From Bacteroidales bacterium KHT7 (GTDB taxonomy: Bacteria; Bacteroidota; Bacteroidia; Bacteroidales; Bacteroidaceae), in contig FNBQ01000007.1 in NCBI GenBank assembly GCA_900102385.1, positions 1-64,000 on the forward strand: a DNA stretch of 64,000 nucleotides. Reading direction: 5' to 3'. The translations under genes and the position numbers were made by a program. Below, piece by piece: positions 17,839 to 25,761 of the stretch; position 1 is the stretch's first letter, and the number at the start of each line of letters is the position of its first letter. The notes under the pieces were generated by a model. That model saw nothing but the letters and a program-made list of their open reading frames with translations. It did not search any database and was not told the DNA's origin.

Positions 17839-18100
17839 AGGTCGAGCGCGGAAATTCGGTAGAACCTAAAGTGTAGAGCTGTAAATTCGGCAGAACCTAA
17901 GGGTGGAGTTTCTTATCCAGAACTCCCATAATTGTCAATTATGAATTATGAATTATGAATTTAAATTTTCAACTTTCAACTCCCATAATTGTCCATTGTC
18001 AATTATGAATTATGAATTATGAATTCTGAATTTAAATTTTCAACTCCCATAATTGTCCATTGTCAATTGTGAATTGTCAATTCATAATTATATTCTTGCA
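17839..18100. repeat. Module E2 copy B and low-complexity TCAACTTTCAA/AATTATGA block
   Basis: E2 copy B occupies 17839-17865. It is followed by short repeats: CTCCCATAATTGTC-like units three times, AATTATGA octamers in tandem, and TTTTCAACTTTCAACT stretches (about 17930-18090). Similar TCAACTTTCAA text occurs at 721-772, 16871-16893 and, on the opposite strand, 50863-50955. No gene is visible in 17301-18352. Confidence 0.65.
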
Positions 18101-18352
18101 TTTTATATTCAGAAAATCTTAACGATTGTTAAAAAAGTGCGTTTTCAATCCCTATTAACTTTTTTTAACGTTTGGAATGTATGCAGATGAAATTTTTGTT
18201 GTTTCTTTGCACCCGAAATAAACAAAATATCAAGTCAAAAACTTAAATGTGACAACTAATTCGCATCTTTTATCTCGGTAAATGCTGAGAAATTGCGGTG
18301 TGGAGGATAAAAAAATTTTTGTTAAATTAACTAATTACTAATTTCATTTAAA

Positions 18353-18952
18353 ATGAAGAAAATCTTTTTGATGATGGCTTTCGTAGCCATGACTTTGGGT
18401 GCAGCTGCACAGGAGAATTCATTTAACGTTAAGGGTGGCGTAGGTCTTTCAAGTCTTGAGGACATTAACGACGTAACTTTCAAGGTTAACTGGAAGATTG
18501 GCGCAGGCTATGAGTTCCGTCTTAACGATCTTATCGGTATCGAGCCTTCTCTTATGATTAATAGCAAGGGCTTTAAGACTGACTATGAAGGTGTTAAGAA
18601 TAATAAGACAATTAACGCTCTTTATGTTGAGGTTCCTGTAATGTGTAACTTCCACATCAACGACAACTGGGAGCTTGGTGCTGGTATTTATGGCGCATAC
18701 CTTGTTGATGAGAATTACAAGGATATGGGTGGTAATGTATCGGTTTCTGTTGCAGGTATGACAATAGATGCAAATCTTGATGCAGATTATGAGCCAAAAA
18801 AGGTAGATTTCGGTGCTTATGCAGTTGCTAAGTACAACTTCGAGAATGGCTTGTTCGTAGGTCTTGACTATTCTTATGGTTTTAACGATGTAGCCAAGTA
18901 TATTCCTGGTAAGAACATGACATTCGGTGCTTTGGTTGGCTTCCGTTTCTAA
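18353..18952 (+). CDS. Outer-membrane beta-barrel protein, paralogue 1 of 6
   Basis: A 199-residue porin-like (OmpW/PorT-like) outer-membrane protein. It has a signal peptide MKKIFLMMAFVAMTLGAAAQ, beta-strands of alternating polarity and a C-terminal aromatic residue (GFRF), as needed for barrel assembly. The core segment NDLIGIEPSLMI is shared with its neighbours. It opens a tandem set of six paralogues on the same strand and is closed by its own strong terminator. The substrate or ligand is unknown. The conserved strands with variable loops suggest surface-exposed diversification; that is inference. Confidence 0.8.
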   Translation: MKKIFLMMAFVAMTLGAAAQENSFNVKGGVGLSSLEDINDVTFKVNWKIGAGYEFRLNDLIGIEPSLMINSKGFKTDYEGVKNNKTINALYVEVPVMCNFHINDNWELGAGIYGAYLVDENYKDMGGNVSVSVAGMTIDANLDADYEPKKVDFGAYAVAKYNFENGLFVGLDYSYGFNDVAKYIPGKNMTFGALVGFRF

Positions 18953-18985
18953 TTTAGTAAAGAAACCCAATTAAATTATACCTAT

Positions 18986-19031
18986 ATCCCCGAATGATTC
19001 GTTTTTTTTCGAATCGTTCGGGGATTTTTTT
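18986..19031 (+). terminator. Strong terminator after paralogue 1
   Basis: A 16-bp stem (18986-19001 with 19010-19025, one G-T pair), a T8 loop and a following T-tract. It separates paralogue 1 from paralogue 2. Confidence 0.85.
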
Positions 19032-19203
19032 GCCTCCTTTCGAATAAAAATCATGATAAACTAATTTCTTACCAGAAAAAACATTCTGATGTCATTACTT
19101 TTTACTTCTTTTGCGGGAGGAAAGACAAGTCTGTGGCGAACCGCCGCTTCTTCTTGCATCCAAAATTATAAGTTAAGCTAATCACTAATATTTAAACTGA
19201 CAA

Positions 19204-19749
19204 ATGAGAAAATTGTTCTTAATGCTTGCTTTCGTTGCCCTTGCCCTTGGCGCGAAGGCTCAGGAAAATGCGTTCAACATCAAGGGTGGGGTAGGTTTTG
19301 CAATGCTTCAGGACGATAATGGTGCCGATTTGAAGCTAAGTTGGAAATTCGGTCTCGGCTACGAATTCCGTCTCAACGACCTTATCGGCATCGAGCCTTC
19401 TTTGATGATAAGCAACAAGGGCTTCAAGTTTAAAGACGATGATTATTATCATTACGACAAGACATTCAATCTGCTTTATGCCGAAGTGCCAGTAACGTGC
19501 AACTTCCATCTGGGCGACCATTGGGAACTTGCCGGCGGACTCTACGGTGCTTATCTCTTAAACGACAATACCGAAGGCATATTTGGAAACTTGCGTGAGT
19601 TTGAAATCGGAACGACTGCCGCAGCCAAATATAATTTCGATTGCGGTCTGTTCTTGGGATTTGACGGCTCGGTATCGGCAACCAGTTTCCAGAAGGATTA
19701 CAGAGGCAGAAACTCAGCATTCAACATTCTGGTTGGCTTTCGATTCTAA
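19204..19749 (+). CDS. Outer-membrane beta-barrel protein, paralogue 2 of 6
   Basis: 181 residues, with signal peptide MRKLFLMLAFVALALGAKAQ. It shares ENAFNIKGGVGF, YEFRLNDLIGIEPSLMI and NLLYAEVPVTCNFHLGDHW with paralogue 1, and ends FNILVGFRF. It differs from paralogue 1 mainly in the segments between strands, the likely external loops. Its own terminator lies downstream, so it is probably a single-gene transcript. The promoter was not clear: no good TAnnTTTG was found in the 250-nt gap. Confidence 0.8.
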   Translation: MRKLFLMLAFVALALGAKAQENAFNIKGGVGFAMLQDDNGADLKLSWKFGLGYEFRLNDLIGIEPSLMISNKGFKFKDDDYYHYDKTFNLLYAEVPVTCNFHLGDHWELAGGLYGAYLLNDNTEGIFGNLREFEIGTTAAAKYNFDCGLFLGFDGSVSATSFQKDYRGRNSAFNILVGFRF

Positions 19750-19767
19750 CTCGCAAGATATATCGAG

Positions 19768-19801
19768 ATTCCCGAAGGTGATGTCGCTTTCGGGATTTTT
19801 A
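19768..19801 (+). terminator. Terminator after paralogue 2
   Basis: TCCCGAA/TTCGGGA stem (19770-19776 with 19789-19795), 12-nt loop, then TTTTTAT. Confidence 0.75.
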
Positions 19802-19854
19802 TCTGCAATAGTTTGATAATCATCGATAAAACATACCGAATCGAAAATGTTTTC

Positions 19855-19862
19855 TATTTTTG
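19855..19862 (+). promoter_or_regulatory. Possible -7 box for paralogue 3
   Basis: TATTTTTG matches TAnnTTTG and lies 46 nt before the start codon. No TTTG is seen at the expected -33 position. Confidence 0.4.
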
Positions 19863-19908
19863 CACCGTTTTAGAGTAGAAGGTTTACAATTTTATCAAAT
19901 CATAAAAA

Positions 19909-20475
19909 ATGAAAAAACTATTTTTAACGATGGCTTTCGCAGTCATTGCGCTTAGTGCCGCAGCACAGAATGATGCAGTCAAGAATGATCATGTTACTTT
20001 GAAGGCTGGCTTGGGATGTGCTACTTGCTACCGAAACAGTAGCTATTACGATTCGTGCGACGATGTGGTATCTATGTTTAAGGTAGGTTTGGGCTTCGAC
20101 CACCATTACAACAGAGTTGTCGGCATGGGATATTCCCTGAATCTGCATGTCAGATATGCCGGCGGTTGTAGCGATTATTACGGCGGGGGAAGTAACAACG
20201 ATGACAGCGAGTATTTGTACGATTTTGTTGCGCCGATACATATCAATCTGTATCCGAGCAAGCATTGGGTTCTGAGTTCAGGCTTGTATTGCTCAATTTC
20301 GGCATCGCAAGGCTTTGATTCTGATGTCGACTTTGGTTATATCACAAGTGCACAGTATCAGTTTAACAGCGGCTTGTTCCTCGGACTGGATGCGAGCCTT
20401 GGATTTATTCCGAAGAGAGATGACGATAATGCAGGAAACTGCACGGCAAGTATGTTCATAGGCTTTGCTTTCTGA
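19909..20475 (+). CDS. Outer-membrane beta-barrel protein, paralogue 3 of 6 (divergent)
   Basis: 188 residues with the family signal peptide MKKLFLTMAFAVIALSAAAQ, but it is the most divergent member. The NDLIGIEPSLM core is replaced by MGYSLNLHVRYAGG. It has extra cysteines (for example CATCYRNSSYYDSC) and Gly/Asp-rich segments GCSDYYGGGSNNDD. It still ends with the barrel pattern (FNSGLFLGLDASLGF...MFIGFAF). The cysteine pairs could form disulphides outside the cytoplasm. Function is unknown. No terminator is visible before paralogue 4. Confidence 0.75.
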   Translation: MKKLFLTMAFAVIALSAAAQNDAVKNDHVTLKAGLGCATCYRNSSYYDSCDDVVSMFKVGLGFDHHYNRVVGMGYSLNLHVRYAGGCSDYYGGGSNNDDSEYLYDFVAPIHINLYPSKHWVLSSGLYCSISASQGFDSDVDFGYITSAQYQFNSGLFLGLDASLGFIPKRDDDNAGNCTASMFIGFAF

Positions 20476-20481
20476 TGTTTT

Positions 20482-20513
20482 TTTGCTGAAACAGAAAATT
20501 GTTATTATATTTG
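20482..20513 (+). promoter_or_regulatory. Promoter for paralogue 4
   Basis: TTTG (20482-20485), a 20-nt spacer and TATATTTG (20506-20513), a good Bacteroidota promoter. The predicted leader is about 48 nt. Confidence 0.65.
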
Positions 20514-20567
20514 CAGCGCATTTAAAAAAGAATTAGTTAAACAGTTAAAATTATCAAATCAAACCAA

Positions 20568-21110
20568 ATGAAAAAGTTATTCTTGATGATGGCTTTCGCA
20601 GTCATCACTTTGAGTGCCGCAGCACAGAAGGGCGGTTTCGACGTAAAGGCTGGTTTCGGTCTTTCAAGTTTTATGGGCGATGCTGCCGACGGTGCAGATG
20701 CTAAGTTCAACTGGAAGGTTGGCGCAGGCTACGAGATTCGTATCAACAAGCTTATCGGCATCGAGCCATCTTTGATGCTTAACAGCAAGGGTGCTGCGTG
20801 GTCTTATTGGGAAGGAAGAGTTAAGTATTCAGGGACAGAAAATCTGCTTTATCTTGAGATGCCGGCAATGTGTAACTTTCACCTTAACAGAAACTGGGTG
20901 CTTGGTGCAGGTCTTTACTGCGCTTACCTTGTAGACGATGACGACACAGACTTCGATAATTTCGATGCAGGTCTTCGTATTGGCGGTAAGTATCAGTTCG
21001 ACAGCGGCTTCTTCCTCGGTCTTGATGCCTCATTCGGTGGTGTAGATTTGGATAAGCACTACGATGCTCAGAACATCACTTTCGGCACAGTAGTTGGATT
21101 CGCATTCTAA
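20568..21110 (+). CDS. Outer-membrane beta-barrel protein, paralogue 4 of 6
   Basis: 180 residues. The signal peptide MKKLFLMMAFAVITLSAAAQ is nearly identical to that of paralogue 3, which suggests recent duplication or gene conversion at the 5' end. The body, however, is closest to paralogue 5 (GGFDVKAGFGLS, NKLIGIEPSLMLNSKG, NLLYLEMPAMCNFHL). It ends in FGTVVGFAF. It is flanked by its own promoter and terminator. Confidence 0.8.
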   Translation: MKKLFLMMAFAVITLSAAAQKGGFDVKAGFGLSSFMGDAADGADAKFNWKVGAGYEIRINKLIGIEPSLMLNSKGAAWSYWEGRVKYSGTENLLYLEMPAMCNFHLNRNWVLGAGLYCAYLVDDDDTDFDNFDAGLRIGGKYQFDSGFFLGLDASFGGVDLDKHYDAQNITFGTVVGFAF

Positions 21111-21138
21111 TTTCTGAAGATATTCACATTCTTATTCT

Positions 21139-21176
21139 CGGAAGTCGCTTTGTTTTGGGTGGCTTCCGTTTTTTTT
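21139..21176 (+). terminator. Terminator after paralogue 4
   Basis: An 8-bp stem CGGAAGTC/GGCTTCCG with a loop of about 14 nt and a following T8. Confidence 0.75.
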
Positions 21177-21226
21177 GTATCCAGAAAAATGCCAGTTTAA
21201 TGTGGCGTAAAAAGGGGAAATAGTTG

Positions 21227-21234
21227 TATCTTTG
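21227..21234 (+). promoter_or_regulatory. Possible -7 box for paralogues 5 and 6
   Basis: TATCTTTG matches TAnnTTTG, 37 nt before the start of paralogue 5. The -33 position is not a clear TTTG. Confidence 0.45.
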
Positions 21235-21270
21235 CAGCCGCAATTTTTAATATTTGAAGAAACAAGAATG

Positions 21271-21822
21271 ATGAGAAAATTATTATTGATGATGGCTTTT
21301 GTGGCTGTCTCATTTAGTGCAGCCGCGCAGAAAGGTAATTTCAACGTAAAGGCTGGTTTAGGCGTGGCAAACTGGTTGAGCAACAAGGGCTATGAAGAGA
21401 ATTGTAACTACAAACTTAACTGGAAAGTTGGAGCAGGCTTCGAGTTCCGCGTATGCAAACTTATCGGCATAGAGCCGTCGGTTATGCTCAACAGCAAGGG
21501 AACAAAGTGGGAATGGGAAGGTAAAGCCGTAAAATTTAGCAGAACCGCAAATCTGCTTTATCTTGAAACTCCAATAATGTGCAATTTCCATATTGGCGAA
21601 AAATGGTCGTTGGGTGCTGGAGTCTATTTTGCTACGCTTGTAGATGATAATAATACAAAATACAATGCCTACGATTCAGGCTTTTGTTTCGGCGGTAAAT
21701 ATCAGTTCGGCAACGGCTACTTTTTGGGACTCGATTCTACACTCGGAGCTACAGGAGCCACAGATTTGGACGATAAATGGCATAATTTCACAATGGGAGC
21801 GATATTTGGTTACAGATTCTAA
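21271..21822 (+). CDS. Outer-membrane beta-barrel protein, paralogue 5 of 6
   Basis: 183 residues from the chosen start, where MRKLLLMMAFVAVSFSAAAQ aligns with the other signal peptides; an adjacent ATG at 21268 and a longer frame from 21232 also exist. The 21232 start would lie within the probable promoter, so it is unlikely. The core CKLIGIEPSVMLNSKG and the ending MGAIFGYRF place it with paralogues 4 and 6. The next gene starts 19 nt later, so the two are probably one transcript. Confidence 0.8.
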   Translation: MRKLLLMMAFVAVSFSAAAQKGNFNVKAGLGVANWLSNKGYEENCNYKLNWKVGAGFEFRVCKLIGIEPSVMLNSKGTKWEWEGKAVKFSRTANLLYLETPIMCNFHIGEKWSLGAGVYFATLVDDNNTKYNAYDSGFCFGGKYQFGNGYFLGLDSTLGATGATDLDDKWHNFTMGAIFGYRF

Positions 21823-21841
21823 TATTTTAATAAGGCAATAG

Positions 21842-22465
21842 ATGAAAAAAATATTTTTGTTGATGGCATTTGTAGCCATTTCGTTTGTAGCGTCTGCACA
21901 GAATAGCCGTTTTGATGTAAAGATTGGCTACGGTTGGGCTAATTTGTATGGCGACAATTCGGATGATATTGCAGCAAGTATATTCAGTTGGAAGATTGGG
22001 GCTGGCTATGAGTTCCGCGTCGGCAAGCTTATCGGAATAGAGCCGTCTTTGATGATAGACAGCAAGGGCGCAAAAAGATATGATTTGAGGTATTTTAAAT
22101 ATAATACTTATAATTGTGTTGGTTGCAATCCTAGTGATGAATTTTTTTATTCTCCTTTTTATGATGATGACGAACCATATGGAGGTTATAAAAGGAATGT
22201 GTTCTACCTTGAAATGCCAGTAATGTGCAAATTCCATTTTGGCGACAGATGGGTGTTTGGCGCAGGTGCTTATGCTGCCACGCTTATCGACGATGATGAT
22301 ACTAATTGTAAGTCGTTCGATGCTGGTGCTTGCTTCAGCGGTGAGTTTCAGTTTGATAACGGCTTGTTTATCGGGGCGGATATGACGGTTGGTTACGTAC
22401 CTTTGTATAAATCATCTGATTATTATAACCGAACGGTCTCATTCGTTCTCGGCTATAAGTTCTGA
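21842..22465 (+). CDS. Outer-membrane beta-barrel protein, paralogue 6 of 6
   Basis: 207 residues, the longest member. Signal peptide MKKIFLLMAFVAISFVASAQ, core GKLIGIEPSLMIDSKG and ending FVLGYKF. Relative to paralogue 5 it has an insertion of about 25 residues in one inter-strand segment (about 83-120, with CVGCNPSDEFFYSPFYDDDEP), likely an extended external loop. That insertion is coded in noticeably AT-rich DNA. It converges on apbE across a shared terminator. Confidence 0.8.
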   Translation: MKKIFLLMAFVAISFVASAQNSRFDVKIGYGWANLYGDNSDDIAASIFSWKIGAGYEFRVGKLIGIEPSLMIDSKGAKRYDLRYFKYNTYNCVGCNPSDEFFYSPFYDDDEPYGGYKRNVFYLEMPVMCKFHFGDRWVFGAGAYAATLIDDDDTNCKSFDAGACFSGEFQFDNGLFIGADMTVGYVPLYKSSDYYNRTVSFVLGYKF

Positions 22466-22500
22466 GAAGAAGTCTTCAGTTTATAATTCTGATAAGTGCA

Positions 22501-22545
22501 AAAAAAATGCAGCAATAAATCTTTCTTTATTACTGCATTTTTTTT
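22501..22545. terminator. Bidirectional terminator between paralogue 6 and apbE
   Basis: Long stem (22501-22519 with 22526-22544) with A-tract and T-tract ends, so it can work in both directions. It reaches the apbE stop codon. Confidence 0.8.
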
Positions 22546-23590
22546 ATTTCGTCATCCATTTCTTCATGCCATCGGTGTAATAGACAAGGTTTTCGCCCTT
22601 GTTGCCCGAATAGATGAAGTAGGCTTGAATTTCGGGATGCTTGGCGAGCAGAGCCTTTGCCTTGTCGAGTCCCATAACCATGAACGATGTTGCAAACGCA
22701 TCGGCTGTGGCGCAGTCTTTAGCAAGCACCGTGCTGCTAAGAATGCTGTGCTGAACAGGGTAGCCCGTCTTTGGGTCGATGGTGTGGGCATATTTCTTGC
22801 CGTCCTTGTAGTAGAAGTTGCGGTAGTTGCCCGATGTTGCCATGGCTATATCCGTAACATTAAGGATTGTCTGCTGCTCTGTTTCTATGGCGAGCGAGTC
22901 GTCAACAGGCTTGCTTACGCCAATCCTCCAACTCTTGCCATGCGGATTGTGACCTTTTACCACAATTTCGCCGCCAATCTCAATCATATAGTCCGTAATG
23001 CCCAAGCGGTCGAACAGTCTTGCCACGCAGTCCGTTCCGTAGCCTTTGGCAATGGCGCTGCAATCGAGCATTATGCGGTTGTCGTCCTTCTTAATCTTGC
23101 CGCCTTCGAGTCTTACTTTCTGGTAGCCCACGATGGCGCGCAGACTGTCAATCTTCTGAGCCGTGATGCTGTCTTTCTTCTTGAAACCGAATCCCCACGC
23201 GTTTACGAGCGGAGCAACGGTTATGTCGAAACAGCCGTCGGTTACGGTAGAAATGCTCTGTGCCAGATTGAATACGTTTGTGAACATACTGTCGGGCGTA
23301 ACGTCCTCGTTGCGGTTAATCTTGCTTATTACCGATTCTTTGTTGAACGGCGACAGCGAGAAATCAACCTTCTTCAGTTCCTTTTCGATGTCAGCCTGAA
23401 TGTCGCGGTCGTAGTTGTAGCTTGCCGAGTAGATAGTGCCGAAAATCGTTCCGTTGTTCTTGAAGTAGCGGAGGTTGGCGCTACCGTTGTTGCTTCTGAC
23501 AATCCATACCGTTGCGGCAATCAGAGCCAGCAGGAATATCCATCGAAATTTAGTCATCTTATGTTGCGTGTATGATTCTTCTATTTTCAT
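22544..23590 (-). CDS. apbE: ApbE-family FAD:protein FMN transferase
   Basis: Transfers FMN from FAD to a threonine of target proteins such as NqrC (NqrB is also flavinylated) outside the cytoplasmic membrane. The product is 348 residues. An N-terminal membrane segment (FRWIFLLALIAATVWIV) is followed by the ApbE domain. Visible motifs are FDITVAPLVNAWGFG, IMLDCSAIAKGYGTD, IEIGGEIVVKG, the late YAHTIDPKTGYPV and CATADAFATSF. An alternative start at 23557 (MTKFRW) would give a classic signal-anchor start. The only apparent targets in the window are NqrC and NqrB, about 30 kb away. It is last in a minus-strand run after two envelope proteins. Confidence 0.92.
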   Translation of the reverse strand: MKIEESYTQHKMTKFRWIFLLALIAATVWIVRSNNGSANLRYFKNNGTIFGTIYSASYNYDRDIQADIEKELKKVDFSLSPFNKESVISKINRNEDVTPDSMFTNVFNLAQSISTVTDGCFDITVAPLVNAWGFGFKKKDSITAQKIDSLRAIVGYQKVRLEGGKIKKDDNRIMLDCSAIAKGYGTDCVARLFDRLGITDYMIEIGGEIVVKGHNPHGKSWRIGVSKPVDDSLAIETEQQTILNVTDIAMATSGNYRNFYYKDGKKYAHTIDPKTGYPVQHSILSSTVLAKDCATADAFATSFMVMGLDKAKALLAKHPEIQAYFIYSGNKGENLVYYTDGMKKWMTK

Positions 23591-23619
23591 TTAAACCGAA
23601 TGTTTTTATGCTGATGCGT

Positions 23620-24312
23620 TTACAGATGCAGGTCGAAAATCAGACTGTAGTTCAGTCCCCATTGCGTGTCGCGGTTGTTTCCGTAGCCCGGAATGTACCA
23701 CGGCGATGCAATTTTTGTTGATTTAGCCGTGAACTTGCGTTTGTAGTGAAGCGACCATCCCATGTGGAATCCGCTTATAATCTGTGCCTCGAAACCAAGT
23801 CCAATCTCGCCCCAAGCAGCGCGACTGCTTATGCCCGATTCGTTGAAGTATAGTTCTTCGCCGCCCCAAACAGGGTCTACTATCGGATTGTGCGTCTCAA
23901 CATCGTACTTGAATTTGGTGTAGCCGAATCGCACGCCGGCATACAGACGGTTGCCCTGATGCTTGTTGCGCAGCATGTTGTAGTCGCATCCAACGCGGAA
24001 ATACGGAGCCTTACTCTTGTAACTGATGTTGGTCTCGTCGTTGGTGTGGTCGCACATTCCGTAGCCCAGTTCGAAGATTGGGAAGAACGTATCCTTCAGG
24101 TTGATGCGCAGCGAAGCCTCGGCGTTGCCATACGAGCCGAACTTGTATCGCGCCAGACCGAAGAGGTCTACGCCCACGGCAGCACCCTTGAACAGGGCAA
24201 CGCTGTCGTTGTCTTGTGCAAGAATTTTCTGGGCCTGTTCTTCGGCAATCTGCTGTTGTGCGTGTGCTGCAACAGAGAAGGCAAGCAGGCTAATCAGCGT
24301 TAATATCTTCAT
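23620..24312 (-). CDS. Predicted outer-membrane protein, DUF6048-like
   Basis: 230 residues with signal peptide MKILTLISLLAFSVAAHAQ. The beta-rich body looks like a membrane barrel (FELGYGMCDH, YAGVRFGYTKFKYD, HMGWSLHYKRKF) and ends in an aromatic strand (YSLIFDLHL). From memory it resembles DUF6048, which in Bacteroidota sits beside a DUF6452 lipoprotein, as here. Its start overlaps the end of that upstream gene by 23 nt, so the two are translationally coupled and probably work together. The molecular role is unknown. Confidence 0.65.
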   Translation of the reverse strand: MKILTLISLLAFSVAAHAQQQIAEEQAQKILAQDNDSVALFKGAAVGVDLFGLARYKFGSYGNAEASLRINLKDTFFPIFELGYGMCDHTNDETNISYKSKAPYFRVGCDYNMLRNKHQGNRLYAGVRFGYTKFKYDVETHNPIVDPVWGGEELYFNESGISSRAAWGEIGLGFEAQIISGFHMGWSLHYKRKFTAKSTKIASPWYIPGYGNNRDTQWGLNYSLIFDLHL

Positions 24313-24805
24313 ATTCGAAATGAATGTTTTCTGTCCGGTCGAATGTCACTTCGCCCTTGGTTATCGAAGCCTTTCTTATCTGCTTGTCGAGCGGTTCAAC
24401 CTCGATGTCCGTTATCATGTGATAGGCGCAGGGCTGATTGTCCATGTTCTCGAAATGCAGCCAGTTGTCGTGCGTTACCGTAACGCTCACCTCGTCAACC
24501 TTGCTGCCGTTCTTGAAGCTGAACTTGAACACATCCTTGTTCTTGCTGTAACTCAGCGGAAGGCTGATGGTCTTGCGGCCGTATCCCTGGGCATAGGTTA
24601 CGAGCACAGAGTCTGTGCCCTCGGCGGTTATCTGCAACGAGTCGGATATGGCTATGCTGTCGCCATTCTCGTTATAGAACCGCATCATGCAGTACGACGT
24701 GTGGTAAAGTTGATAGTCTATTTCCGAACAACTCTGCCACAATGCAGTTAAGGCCATCGCGAGGATGACCGTTAACCGTAGACTGTATTTCCTGACTTTG
24801 TGCAT
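24290..24805 (-). CDS. Predicted lipoprotein, DUF6452-like
   Basis: 171 residues. A hydrophobic signal (LRLTVILAMALTALW) ends at QSC, a plausible though non-ideal lipidation site. The remainder is a beta-rich domain with no catalytic motif I recognise. Its start overlaps the GT2 stop by one nucleotide (TGATG arrangement), and its end overlaps the DUF6048-like gene by 23 nt. This tight packing indicates one transcript with the glycosyltransferase and supports an envelope role. Confidence 0.6.
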   Translation of the reverse strand: MHKVRKYSLRLTVILAMALTALWQSCSEIDYQLYHTSYCMMRFYNENGDSIAISDSLQITAEGTDSVLVTYAQGYGRKTISLPLSYSKNKDVFKFSFKNGSKVDEVSVTVTHDNWLHFENMDNQPCAYHMITDIEVEPLDKQIRKASITKGEVTFDRTENIHFEYEDINAD

Positions 24806-25758
24806 CAGATTTCCTTTTCTATCTTGTAATTATTACGTTCTGGGGCGTTGCGGCTGATAAGTTCGCCAAGGAAGCCTGCCACGAATAACTGAGTTCCCAG
24901 AATCATCATCGTTAGGGCGATGAAGAAGTAAGGGCTGTCTGTTACCAGATTGTAAGGCATTCCCATATACATCTTCGTAAGCTTGAGCGCGCCGACAGCC
25001 ACGCAAGAGCATACGCCGATGAAGAACATTATGCTGCCAAGGAAGCCGAATACGTGCATTGGCTTCAGACCGAAGCTGTTCAGGAACCACAGCGACAAGA
25101 GGTCGAGATAGCCGTTCACAAATCTGTTCCAACCGCCGAACTTTGTGCTGCCGAACTTGCGTGCCTGATGATGCACAACCTTCTCGCCAATCTTGCTGAA
25201 ACCGGCATTCTTTGCAAGATAAGGAATGTATCGGTGCATCTCGCCGTATACCTCGATATTCTTTATCACGTCCTTGCGGTATGCTTTCAGTCCGCAGTTA
25301 AAGTCGTGCAGATTCTTTATTCCGCTCACCTTGCGCGCCGTTGCGTTGAACAACTTTGTAGGGATTGTCTTTGACAGCGGGTCGTAACGTTTCTGCTTGT
25401 ATCCTGAGACAAGGTCGTACTTGTCTTCCGTAATCATTCTGTAAAGTTCCGGTATCTCGTCTGGACTGTCTTGGAGGTCGGCATCCATCGTGATGACAAC
25501 ATCGCCCTGTGCACGCTCAAATCCGCAGAACAGGGCAGGACTCTTGCCGTAGTTGCGGCGGAACTTTATGCCCTTTACACAAGCCGATTTTTTCTGAAGG
25601 TCTTCGATAACCTGCCAAGAAAAGTCGGTGCTGCCGTCGTTTACGAATATAACCTCATAACTGAAGTTGTTCTCGCGCATTACGCGCTCAATCCAAGAAT
25701 ATAGTTCCGGAAGCGATTCCTCTTCGTTGTAAAGAGGCACAACAACTGAAATGTCCAT
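24805..25758 (-). CDS. GT2 glycosyltransferase, polyprenyl-phosphate type
   Basis: 317 residues: a GT-A catalytic domain (VVVPLYNEEES, VNDGSTD, DADLQDSPDE with the metal-binding DXD-type motif, and RNYGKSPAL) followed by two C-terminal membrane helices (about 230-260 and 270-295). This is the layout of DPM1/ArnC/GtrB-like enzymes, which load a sugar onto undecaprenyl phosphate at the inner face of the membrane. The sugar cannot be told from sequence. It begins 3 nt after the DUF4199 gene and ends within the DUF6452 start codon. Confidence 0.85.
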   Translation of the reverse strand: MDISVVVPLYNEEESLPELYSWIERVMRENNFSYEVIFVNDGSTDFSWQVIEDLQKKSACVKGIKFRRNYGKSPALFCGFERAQGDVVITMDADLQDSPDEIPELYRMITEDKYDLVSGYKQKRYDPLSKTIPTKLFNATARKVSGIKNLHDFNCGLKAYRKDVIKNIEVYGEMHRYIPYLAKNAGFSKIGEKVVHHQARKFGSTKFGGWNRFVNGYLDLLSLWFLNSFGLKPMHVFGFLGSIMFFIGVCSCVAVGALKLTKMYMGMPYNLVTDSPYFFIALTMMILGTQLFVAGFLGELISRNAPERNNYKIEKEI

Positions 25759-25761
25759 ATT

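Noticed and set aside
17550-17840. Frames on both strands across repeat copy B
   Set aside because: They translate hairpin repeat DNA; the frame is not conserved in copy A.
16938-18100. Prophage or mobile element around the HTH gene
   Set aside because: Only a repressor-like N-terminus was found; no integrase, transposase, attachment site or terminal repeats were seen.
22496-23575. 359-codon frame opposite apbE
   Set aside because: Shadow of a clear ApbE coding sequence with full family motifs on the other strand.
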